A stretch of 9,618 nt of DNA from the NCBI GenBank assembly GCA_035640715.1, contig DASQVO010000498.1:1-9618 (forward strand), given 5' to 3'. Below the pieces are notes generated by a model. It saw only the letters and a program-made list of their open reading frames with translations. It searched no databases and was not told the DNA's origin. Positions 1 through 5,810 of this stretch are shown here, one piece after another. Both the position numbers and the translations under genes were made by a program. The first letter of the stretch is position 1. Each line of letters begins with the position of its first letter. This DNA is from DASQVO01 sp035640715. GTDB lineage: Bacteria; Actinomycetota; Actinomycetes; Streptosporangiales; Streptosporangiaceae.

Positions 1-1
1 C

Positions 2-484
2 CGGGCGGCGCAGGCGGCGGTGCCGCCCGAGTTCGGCGCCGAGCTTGACCGCCTGATTGCCGGTCTGACGAGCGTGCATGACGAGTTGCGCGAGTACGCG
101 CGCGGAATCCACCCGGCGATCCTCACCGAAGGTGGCCTGGCTCGCGCGCTGAGGATCCTGGCCCGCCGTTCGTCCGTCCCGGTCGAACTCGACGTGCGGA
201 CGAAGGCGCGGCTGCCCGAGCGGGCCGAGGTGGCCGCGTACTACGTCGTCTCGGAGGCGCTGACAAACGCGGCCAAGCATGCTCAGGCCTCGGCCGTCAT
301 GGTCGCCGTCGAGGCCGCCGGCGGCATCCTGCGCGTCCTGGTTCGCGGCACCGGCCTGCTCGGCCTCAAGGATCGCGTGGAAGCCTTTGGCGGCCGGCTC
401 TTCCTCGACAGCCCGCGCGGGGCGGGGACCATCCTCCGAGTGGAACTCCCGCTCATCGACGCCGACCGCGTTACCTCGAATTAA
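2..484 (+). CDS. Sensor histidine kinase (HisKA_3/HATPase_c), C-terminal part, G1 box missing
   Basis: Partial gene, open at the left edge (in frame from base 2), so the phospho-accepting His region is outside the window. The visible 160 residues start in the HisKA_3 dimerisation segment (ELREYARGIHPAIL followed by GGLARAL, very typical of actinobacterial NarL/LiaS-type kinases). They continue into the GHKL ATPase domain: the N box is clear (SEALTNAAKHA, about bases 254-286) and so is the G2 box (GTGLLGLKDR, bases 347-376). The C-terminus (GGRLFLDSPRGAGTILRVELPL) is typical and ends in TAA. Family members carry a DDGVGG-type G1 box of about 11 residues between the LRVLVR strand and the G2 glycines; here LVR (bases 338-346) runs straight into GTGLLG. 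The conserved Asp that contacts adenine is therefore absent, and ATP binding is probably lost. The family is certain; whether the protein is functional is doubtful. No partner response regulator follows it. Confidence 0.85.
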   Translation, partial: RAAQAAVPPEFGAELDRLIAGLTSVHDELREYARGIHPAILTEGGLARALRILARRSSVPVELDVRTKARLPERAEVAAYYVVSEALTNAAKHAQASAVMVAVEAAGGILRVLVRGTGLLGLKDRVEAFGGRLFLDSPRGAGTILRVELPLIDADRVTSN

Positions 485-505
485 ACCCACCGGCCGGCGC
501 GCCGC

Positions 506-568
506 CTTAACAACCGGCCCCGCAAGACCCTCGGATACATGAAACCATCCGAGAAACTCGCCGAGCTC
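506..568 (+). mobile_element. IS30-family transposase remnant (C-terminal tail only)
   Basis: Reading plus-strand codons from 506 gives LNN, then RPRKTLGYMKPSEKL, then AEL. This is the characteristic C-terminal tail of IS30-family transposases (the ...LNxRPRKTLGxxTPxEkfaeL... signature after the DDE core). The frame is closed by a TAA at 482-484 just upstream. Family resemblance stops after base 568, although the frame stays open to a TGA at 620-622. Only about 21 codons survive: there is no DDE catalytic core, no N-terminal HTH, and I see no terminal inverted repeats. It is a scrap left by deletion or by an old insertion, lying between the 3' ends of the kinase and the phosphatase. The identification rests on my recognition of a short motif; a protein search of these 21 residues would settle it. 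Confidence 0.7.
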
Positions 569-571
569 GGC
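560..571. repeat. 12-bp perfect palindrome
   Basis: GCCGAGCTCGGC is its own reverse complement. It lies at the end of the IS30 scrap, in the space between the convergent kinase and phosphatase genes. It has no loop and no T-run, so it is a poor rho-independent terminator. Its role, if any, is unknown, and such palindromes occur by chance in GC-rich coding DNA. Confidence 0.3.
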
Positions 572-644
572 GGCGCGAAGTCCGGGTGGAGCTCACTGCG
601 AGGCTGCGGCTGTGACCGGTGAGGTTGCTGTGCTGTTACCGGTG

Positions 645-2326
645 TCAGGTTCGGGCCATGAGGATGGCGATGTCGTCGGCCGGGTTGCGGGCCAGGGTAG
701 CCAGCAGGGTGTCGCAGGCGTCGGTGACGGGCAGCGTGGTGAGAGTGGTGAGGGTGCGGGCCAGGCGTGTCATGCCGGTGCTGATGCCGGCGCCGGGGTC
801 TTCGATGAGGCCGTCGGTGTAGAGGACCAGGGTGCTGCCGCGGGGCAGGTGCAGGCGGGTGGCCTGGTAGCGGGCGTCGGCGAGGCCGGTGCCGAGGGGC
901 AGGCCGGGGGGCAGATCGGGGAAGGCGGTGGGGTGGCCGGGGCGGGCGATGGCGGGCAGGGGTGCCCGGCCCGGGCGATGTCGCAGGTGCCGGTGGCGGG
1001 GTCGTGGACGGCGTAGAGGCAGGTGGCGCTGGTTTCGGCGTCGGTCAGGTCGGCGGTGATCTGATCCAGGCGGGTCAGGATCTGGGCGGGGGTGAGGTGG
1101 TCGAAGGTGGCCAGGGTGCGGGTGGCGGTGCGGAGCTGGCCCATCAGGGAGGCGGCGCGTATGTCGTGGCCGGTCACGTCGCCGACGATGAGGGCGCAGC
1201 GGCCCTGGGGGAGGGGGATGACGTCGAACCAGTCGCCGCCGATCTCGGCGCTGGTCTCGGCGGGGACGTAGCGGTAGGCGAGCTGCAGGCCGGGGACGCC
1301 GGGGATCTGGCGGGGCAGCAGGCCGCGCTGCAGGGCCAGTGCGGTGGCCCGCTCGCGGGTGTAGAGCCGGGCGTTGTCAACCGATACCGCCGCGCGGGAG
1401 ACAAAGTCATGGGCCAGTGACAGGTCCGCATGGGTAAACGGCTCCGAACCGTCCAGGCGGTACAAGACGACCATGCCCATGATGACGCCCCGGGCGGTCA
1501 GCGGGAGAGTTATCAGCGAGTGGGCGCCCGCTGCGTGCGCGGCCATCATGCGATCGGAGCCCGCGCCGGAGTCCAGCTGGCTGAGCTGCTCGGTGGTCAT
1601 GGCCCCGAACGCGGGCAGGTAGACCGGCAGGCCGGCGATCAGGCGCCGATGGTACAGCTTCGCAGGGTCGGTCTCGATCCATCCATGCCGGAGGTATCCC
1701 GGAGGGGGCGGCCGGTCAGCCGGCCACCGCACCGCCGCCCGCCACATACGCATCTTCTGATCACGCGCTTGCTGCGCCAGCTGGTCACCGTCGATGACGG
1801 TGGCCAGCAGGTCGACCGCGCCCGCGTCGGCCAGGCGCGGGATGGCCACCTCCAGCAATTCTTCCGCGGTCCGGGTAATGTCCAGCGTGGTGCCGATCCG
1901 CGCGCTCGCCTCATCCGCCAGCGCGAGCCGGTGCTGGCTGCGGGCCCGCTCGGTGACCTCCCGCATCACGTGGGCCACCCCGGCGGGCTCACCGTCCGGC
2001 CCGCCGATCCGGAACTGGATGCAGCTCCAGAAACGCTCACCGCCGGGGTCGCCGCCGGCGCGGCTGCTCACCTCGAAGTCGGTCACGGGCTTCCCGGTGG
2101 CCAGCACCCGCCGCAGCGACTGCTCGATCAAGCCGGCGTCCACGTAGGGCAGTACCTCGCCCAGCCGGCGCCCGGGCCACCCCGCCGCCGGGATGCCGTC
2201 ACCGAGACGCTCGGCTGTCTCATTGGCCCAGACGATCCGCAGCTCCGTGTCAAGCATGACGACACTCAGCGGGGACTGCATCAGCCCCGCCGACCGGATC
2301 AGCGCGTCCAGAGTAACCGGGTCCAA
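645..2326 (-). pseudogene. PAS-GAF-SpoIIE PP2C-type serine phosphatase, frameshifted
   Basis: Regulatory phosphatase of the RsbU/SpoIIE class, which dephosphorylates anti-anti-sigma type partners. The start chosen is TTG at 2326, five codons after an in-frame TGA; ATG at 2281 is an alternative. Domains: PAS at residues 15-130 (VVMLDTELRIVWANETAERL), GAF at about 135-322 (ending in AAVSVDNARLYTRER), SpoIIE catalytic domain from about 330 (ALQRGLLP, then EIGGDWFDV and VGDVTGHD, with metal-binding Asp). The open frame as read ends at 770 with a Pro/Ala/Ser-rich nonsense tail after RAGHP (residue 456). Adding one C to the C-run at 959-962 restores LPAIARPGH, then PRGSTLVLYTDGLIEDPG and finally NPADDIAILMART, ending in TGA at 645-647, 560 residues in total. 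The second half of the metal-binding motifs (YTDG, ADDIA) is thus only in the shifted frame. This is either a real pseudogene or a homopolymer sequencing error. Confidence 0.88.
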
Positions 2327-2385
2327 GGTCCTACCAAATCACAAATTAGTCACATCTGTTGCTTAATCTTGACATGTCCGGTTAC
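2313..2385. repeat. 8-bp inverted repeat flanking the phosphatase 5' end
   Basis: GTAACCGG at 2313-2320 and its exact reverse complement CCGGTTAC at 2378-2385 enclose 57 bases. These hold the phosphatase start codon, its ribosome-binding region and the AT-rich stretch upstream. A separate 8-base palindrome, GACATGTC, sits at 2371-2378 beside the right arm. The arrangement could be paired operator half-sites, but the arms are short and chance occurrence cannot be excluded. Confidence 0.3.
2331..2372 (-). promoter_or_regulatory. AT-rich putative promoter region of the phosphatase gene
   Basis: This stretch is conspicuously AT-rich in an otherwise very GC-rich window and lies immediately upstream of the TTG start at 2326. 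On the minus strand it contains TAATTT (2348-2343), which fits a TANNNT -10 pattern and would imply a very short leader. I found no good -35 at the expected spacing; TTGCCG (2390-2385) is 17 bases from only a poor -10 (ATTAAG). The ribosome-binding candidate is GGTAGGA, just upstream of the start. The rest of the intergenic space, up to 2586, holds no gene I recognise. Confidence 0.3.
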
Positions 2386-2586
2386 GGCAAGGGCGTCAGC
2401 CCCGTGCGGTCGCGTGCCGCGGCGGCGGGCGTTCCGCAAGCACGTGAGCCGCCGTCCGCCGTGGGGTCAGTCTTCCGTTTCGTGGGTCCATTCGGGACGG
2501 CTGGAGCCGCGTGGCACCAGCGGCGGGTCGGGCCAGTGTGGCGTGGTTCAGGAGAACTGGACGGGCGGTGATCGCATGGGCCTGGG

Positions 2587-3054
2587 TCACATGTTCTGGG
2601 CGCCTGCCTTGATGGCGGCGCGGATACGGGAGTAGGTACCGCACCGGCAGATGTTGCGCAGTGTGTCGAGGTCCGCGTCGGTGATGTTGCTGCCCTTTTC
2701 GCTGACCAGGGCCACGGCGGCCATGATCTGGCCGGGCTGGCAGTAGCCGCACTGGGCGACGTCCAGGTCAAGCCAGGCCTGTTGCATGGGATGCAGGGGC
2801 TTGCCGACCGTGGCGGGCAGGCCCTCGATCGTGGTGATCTGGTCAGTGGGCTTGATCTGGGAAATCGGGACAGAGCAGGGATTGAACGCCTTGCCATTGA
2901 TATGGCACGTGCACGCCTTGCAGACGTGCAGGCCGCAGCCGTATTTCGGGCTGGTGATACCGAGCACGTCACGCAGCACCCACAGCAGCCGCATGTTGCC
3001 GTCGACGTCGACGCTGACCTGGTTACCGTTGAGGATGAAGGAGTAGGTGGGCAT
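2587..3054 (-). CDS. (2Fe-2S)-binding small subunit of a molybdenum hydroxylase (isoquinoline 1-oxidoreductase alpha type)
   Basis: 155 residues, full length for the family. It is the iron-sulfur subunit of a xanthine-oxidase-family enzyme, passing electrons from the molybdopterin site of the large subunit to an acceptor. The N-terminal plant-type ferredoxin fold carries C40, C45, C48 and C60 (GCGLHVCKACTC, then FNPC). The C-terminal all-helical [2Fe-2S] domain carries C102, C105, C136 and C138 (QCGYCQPGQ, then NICRCGTYSRIRAAI). All eight cluster ligands are present. There is no FAD domain, as expected for the two-subunit isoquinoline-oxidoreductase type. Position 46 is Lys where Gly is usual (CGAC), and there is an extra Cys at 50. 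The ATG at 3054 is supported by GAGGAG five bases upstream; that site overlaps the stop codon of the large subunit, so the two are translationally coupled. The substrate cannot be told from sequence. The partner subunit is truncated, so this protein may have no complex to join. Confidence 0.9.
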   Translation of the reverse strand: MPTYSFILNGNQVSVDVDGNMRLLWVLRDVLGITSPKYGCGLHVCKACTCHINGKAFNPCSVPISQIKPTDQITTIEGLPATVGKPLHPMQQAWLDLDVAQCGYCQPGQIMAAVALVSEKGSNITDADLDTLRNICRCGTYSRIRAAIKAGAQNM

Positions 3055-3059
3055 GGGTG

Positions 3060-3065
3060 CTCCTC
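3060..3065 (-). promoter_or_regulatory. Ribosome-binding site coupling the two hydroxylase subunits
   Basis: On the minus strand the large-subunit stop TGA (3066-3064) runs directly into a strong Shine-Dalgarno sequence, TGAGGAG. Five bases then separate it from the small-subunit ATG at 3054. Ribosomes finishing the large subunit would therefore be placed to start the small one, which supports both the start choice and a single transcript. Confidence 0.75.
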
Positions 3066-4446
3066 AGAAGGTGTAGGAGAGGCCGTCGGTGGGCGACTGC
3101 GGCGTGGAGGGCTCGGTCGGGTAGGGCGTGAAGCTCAGCGTGTCCTGGTTGATCGGGAACGTGGTCGGCATCGAGCCGGTGGCACGGGCGTACGCGCAGG
3201 CGACCGCGGCGAACGTGGGCGCCACGGCCAGCTCACCCGCCCCGCTGGGCGAGTCGGATGTCTGCGGCATGATGATCACCTGGATGTCCAGCGGCGTGTT
3301 CCACTGCCGCGTGTAGAAGTAGTTGTCCCAGCTCCCCTCCAGCGGGATGCCGTTGTGGATGTGCAAGCTGGAAGTGAGGGCGAGAGCGATGCCGTCGTTC
3401 ACGCCGCCGATCATCTGCGCCTCGAAGCCCAGCGGGTTGACGCAGAACCCTGGGTCCGCCACGATCAGCACCTTGGTGACACGGGGGCCGGTCACCCCAT
3501 CCGCGACCTGCCTGTTCACCGTTGCGGGCGTGCAGTCGATCTCGATCAGGGCGGCGATCGCCGCCTGGTACTCGGCGTGCACCGCGATGCCCTGGGCCGT
3601 CATGGCGGGCATCGGCCGGCCCCAGTTGCCGGCCTGCGCCGCCGTGTTCAGCACGGCCAGCAGGCGGCTGTCCTTGAGGTACGCGCGCCGGAACGCCACC
3701 GGATCCTGGCCCATTTTGGCGGCCAGCTGGTCGACGACGAGTTCCTCGGCGCACACGACGTTGGGGGAGTAGATGTTGCGCATGCTGCCGGTGCTGAACT
3801 GCAGCGGTATCTCGTTGAGCAGCTGCGTGGTGAGCCCGAAGTTGTAGGGCGAGGACTGGGTCAGCTCGAAAATCGTCTCAGCGAAGCTGAGGTTGCCCGC
3901 GACGGGCAGGCTGGCCGCGGTGGCGGTGAGTATCTCTCCCAGGCCGTGGCTGAAGCTAGTCTGCACGCTGGTGTGCCGCTGCTCGTAGCTGATCACGTTG
4001 CCCAGCAGGATGTTCGCGCGCACCCGGTCGGTGCACATCGGGTGGGTGCGGCCCTGCCGGAAGGTGTCGGTGCGCGACCACATCAGGTGGACTGGTTTCC
4101 CGATCTTCTGGGAGGCCTCGGCCGCTTCGAGGGCCACGTCGTGGAACAGGTGCCGGCCGAACGACCCGCCACCTTCCGCCACATGGACCGTCACCGCGTT
4201 CGGCGGCAGTCCCAGCATCCCGGCGATGGCGTCCAGCGCGTCGATCGGCACCTTGAGGCAGGACCAGATCTCGGCGCTGGTGGGCGTCACGTTGGCGATC
4301 GCGTTGTCCGGCTCCAGCGGGGTGTTGCTGGCGAAGGCGAACGTGAATGTGGCGTCCACCGTCTGGGCTCCCAGCGGCGGCACCGCCAGCGGCAGCTCCG
4401 CGGCCTTGAGCGCGGTCAGCACCGTCGCGTCGGACTGGTTGTCCAC
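3064..4446 (-). CDS. Molybdopterin-binding large subunit of a molybdenum hydroxylase (isoquinoline 1-oxidoreductase beta type), 5'-truncated
   Basis: Catalytic subunit of a xanthine-oxidase-family hydroxylase. The first start in the open frame is GTG at 4446, giving 460 residues, whereas family members run to roughly 700 or more and often begin with a Tat signal. Recognisable parts: VDATFTFAFASNTPLEP (residues 30-46), the cofactor-binding GGGSFGR (92-98), VHLMWSRTDTFRQGR (119-133), GSMRNIYSPN and the following ELVVDQLAAKMGQDPVAFR helix (220-253), and PSGAGELAVAP (400-410) with the expected catalytic Glu at 405. Homology continues upstream of the GTG: the codons from 4464 read TWGPGP, matching the conserved VTWxPGP strand, and the frame is then closed by TAG at 4470-4468. 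About 250-300 N-terminal residues, including any export signal and part of the cofactor pocket, are therefore gone, and the product is probably inactive. It is a degraded gene, even though its frame is open. The small subunit follows after 9 bases. Confidence 0.85.
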   Translation of the reverse strand: MDNQSDATVLTALKAAELPLAVPPLGAQTVDATFTFAFASNTPLEPDNAIANVTPTSAEIWSCLKVPIDALDAIAGMLGLPPNAVTVHVAEGGGSFGRHLFHDVALEAAEASQKIGKPVHLMWSRTDTFRQGRTHPMCTDRVRANILLGNVISYEQRHTSVQTSFSHGLGEILTATAASLPVAGNLSFAETIFELTQSSPYNFGLTTQLLNEIPLQFSTGSMRNIYSPNVVCAEELVVDQLAAKMGQDPVAFRRAYLKDSRLLAVLNTAAQAGNWGRPMPAMTAQGIAVHAEYQAAIAALIEIDCTPATVNRQVADGVTGPRVTKVLIVADPGFCVNPLGFEAQMIGGVNDGIALALTSSLHIHNGIPLEGSWDNYFYTRQWNTPLDIQVIIMPQTSDSPSGAGELAVAPTFAAVACAYARATGSMPTTFPINQDTLSFTPYPTEPSTPQSPTDGLSYTF

Positions 4447-4470
4447 CGGTCCCGGGCCCCAGGTCGCCTA

Positions 4471-4612
4471 TGGTCCGCCGCAGACCTGGGGGAAGTCAGC
4501 GGCGAAGGATGCTCAGGAGTGTGCCAAGGGGCACCGTGAGTGACCATCGTCATCGTGCCTACATTTGCTGCGCGCGCTGTGCGCCCTGCACAAGATGTTC
4601 GGAGCGGACTAG
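4471..4612. other. Unassigned gap between regulator and truncated hydroxylase gene
   Basis: 142 bases between the regulator's stop (4613) and the surviving part of the hydroxylase large subunit. I read all minus-strand frames and found neither the missing N-terminal half (no Tat-type RRxFL motif) nor another recognisable protein. One short hairpin, GTGCC-AAGG-GGCAC, lies at 4521-4534 (5-bp stem), too weak to call a terminator. The deletion that removed the start of the large subunit has one end near 4465-4470. Confidence 0.5.
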
Positions 4613-5606
4613 TCAGTCTGGCCCGTGACCGGACAGCAGCGCGGCGGCGCGCAACGCGAGCGTGAGCTCGGCGAGGCAGCCGGGATCGGCGAAGTTGTGG
4701 CCGGTGATGGCCTGCATCCGCTGCAGCCGGTTGAGGACGGTGTTGCGGTGACAGCACGCGGCGTCGGCGGTGTGCTTGACCGAACCGCCGGTGGTCACCC
4801 AGATAGACCCCGGCTGGGACGGTCAGGGCCGCGCGAAGCGCGCTCAGCACCGGGCTTACGGTGGGGTGCCGCAAGGCCAGCAGCCCGACCAGGGAATCGG
4901 CCCGCTCCTGCCACGCGGAGACGATGTCCCGGGCGGCCAGCCGCTGTCCCAGCTGCGCGGCAAGCCGACCCGCGCCGACGTCGGCCACCACCACCGCGTA
5001 GGGGCCGAACACCGGCACGCCCAGGATCCGGGAGGCTTCATGCGCGAACGCCATGTCCGCCGCCCGGCCGTGCAGCAGCCCCTCCCACAAGGCGGCCATG
5101 CGCTGCGCGTCGGCGCGGAGCAGCTCGCCTTCGGCGACGTGGTAGGCGGCGGCCACCTGCGCGGAGATGGTATCGACGACTTCCCACACCCGGGTCGCCA
5201 CATCCAGCAGGCCGTCGGTATCGACCCGGTTGCCGCTGTGCGCCTGCTCGACCAGCGCCTCCCACACCAGCCGGCCGCCCAGCCGGAACGAGCGCAGCAC
5301 ATCATCCAGCGGCATTCGCTGCTCGGCCCGGCGGCGGCCGGTCGCCCGCGCCGCGTCGAAGTGCCCATCGCTTTCAGCCATGCCACCAGACGCCGGGCTC
5401 TGGGCGATCAGCTGCAGCACCCGGGTGAGGTTGTCATGACACGACTGCCACAAGTCATCGTGCGAAACGACAGCCAATGCACGGTAGCCAGGATTCTGCT
5501 CCTGAATCGTCCGCACCAGAGCATCTGCGAGGGCTGGCACTCGCTCCAGCACCCGCACGGCAAGAGACTCCGCCACCCGCGCCGAAGCGCCGTCTGCCTG
5601 CTTCAT
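4613..5606 (-). pseudogene. PucR-type transcriptional regulator with RsbRD-like N-terminus, internal deletion and frameshift
   Basis: DNA-binding regulator, start ATG at 5606. Residues 10-150 resemble the RsbRD N-terminal (RsbT co-antagonist-like) domain: RVPALADALVRTIQEQNPGY, then FDAARATGRRRAEQRMPLDDVLRSFRLGGRLVWEAL. Residues 160-265 (ELLRADAQRMAALWEGLLHG, then GVPVFGPYAVVVADV) match the GGDEF-like middle domain of PucR proteins. The frame then goes out of register near residue 268 and reads nonsense to 4416. The C-terminal helix-turn-helix is intact in the next frame: WVTTGGSVKHTADA from 4801, then CCHRNTVLNRLQRMQAITG and the usual LAELTLALRAAALL tail, stopping at 4613-4615. By comparison with the family, roughly 70-80 residues are missing at the join near 4801, so this is more than a point frameshift. 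It lies upstream of, and on the same strand as, the molybdenum hydroxylase genes and may once have regulated them (inference). Confidence 0.82.
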
Positions 5607-5810
5607 CGCGGTCTCAGGCAGACGGCAACAGCCTAGCGATCCAGCAGTAGATCGTGATCTTCATTCGCCAGGCTGCAACCTTACGGTCCAAGACCTCACC
5701 CATGGTGGGGCTGATGCCGGGGCGGTTCATGCCGCGCCGGGCGTCCACCGGACGGGCAGATAACCTCATTGCTCTCAGGCTGCCTGCCCTGCTGCTGCCT
5801 ATCCCGTTAG
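5607..5810. other. Intergenic region between dnaE2 and the PucR-type regulator
   Basis: 204 bases with no recognisable gene. On the minus strand it should hold the end of the dnaE2 transcript and the promoter of the regulator. I see no strong hairpin with a T-run; the best stem is CGTCC-ACC-GGACG, 5 bp, in the 5740s-5750s. A 16-codon frame (ATG at 5664, stop at 5614) ends 7 bases before the regulator start, but it has no convincing ribosome-binding site. A TTGGAC and a TTGCAG on the minus strand are possible -35 elements without good -10 partners. Confidence 0.45.

Noticed and set aside
539..622. 27-codon plus-strand frame beginning MKPSEKL and ending CGCDR, which looks like a small Cys-containing peptide precursor
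   Set aside because: The codons upstream of the ATG continue the IS30 transposase tail in the same frame, so the ATG is internal to a transposase remnant. There is no ribosome-binding site and no modifying enzyme nearby.
613..643. Two ACCGGT sites (615-620 and 638-643) near the phosphatase 3' end as a possible terminator hairpin
   Set aside because: The stem is only 6 bp with a 17-base loop and no T-run on either strand; ACCGGT is self-complementary and common in such DNA.
1430..2635. 401-codon open frame on the plus strand opposite the phosphatase
   Set aside because: It is antisense to a clearly homologous gene, with arginine/glycine/proline-rich composition typical of shadow frames in GC-rich DNA, and no recognisable domain.
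2782..4539. 585-codon open frame on the plus strand opposite the hydroxylase genes
   Set aside because: It covers two recognisable genes on the other strand, has no family signature, and is an artefact of GC bias.
5614..5664. 16-codon minus-strand frame just upstream of the PucR-type regulator as a leader peptide
   Set aside because: No credible ribosome-binding site, no run of regulatory codons and no attenuator hairpin, so a chance frame is the simpler reading.
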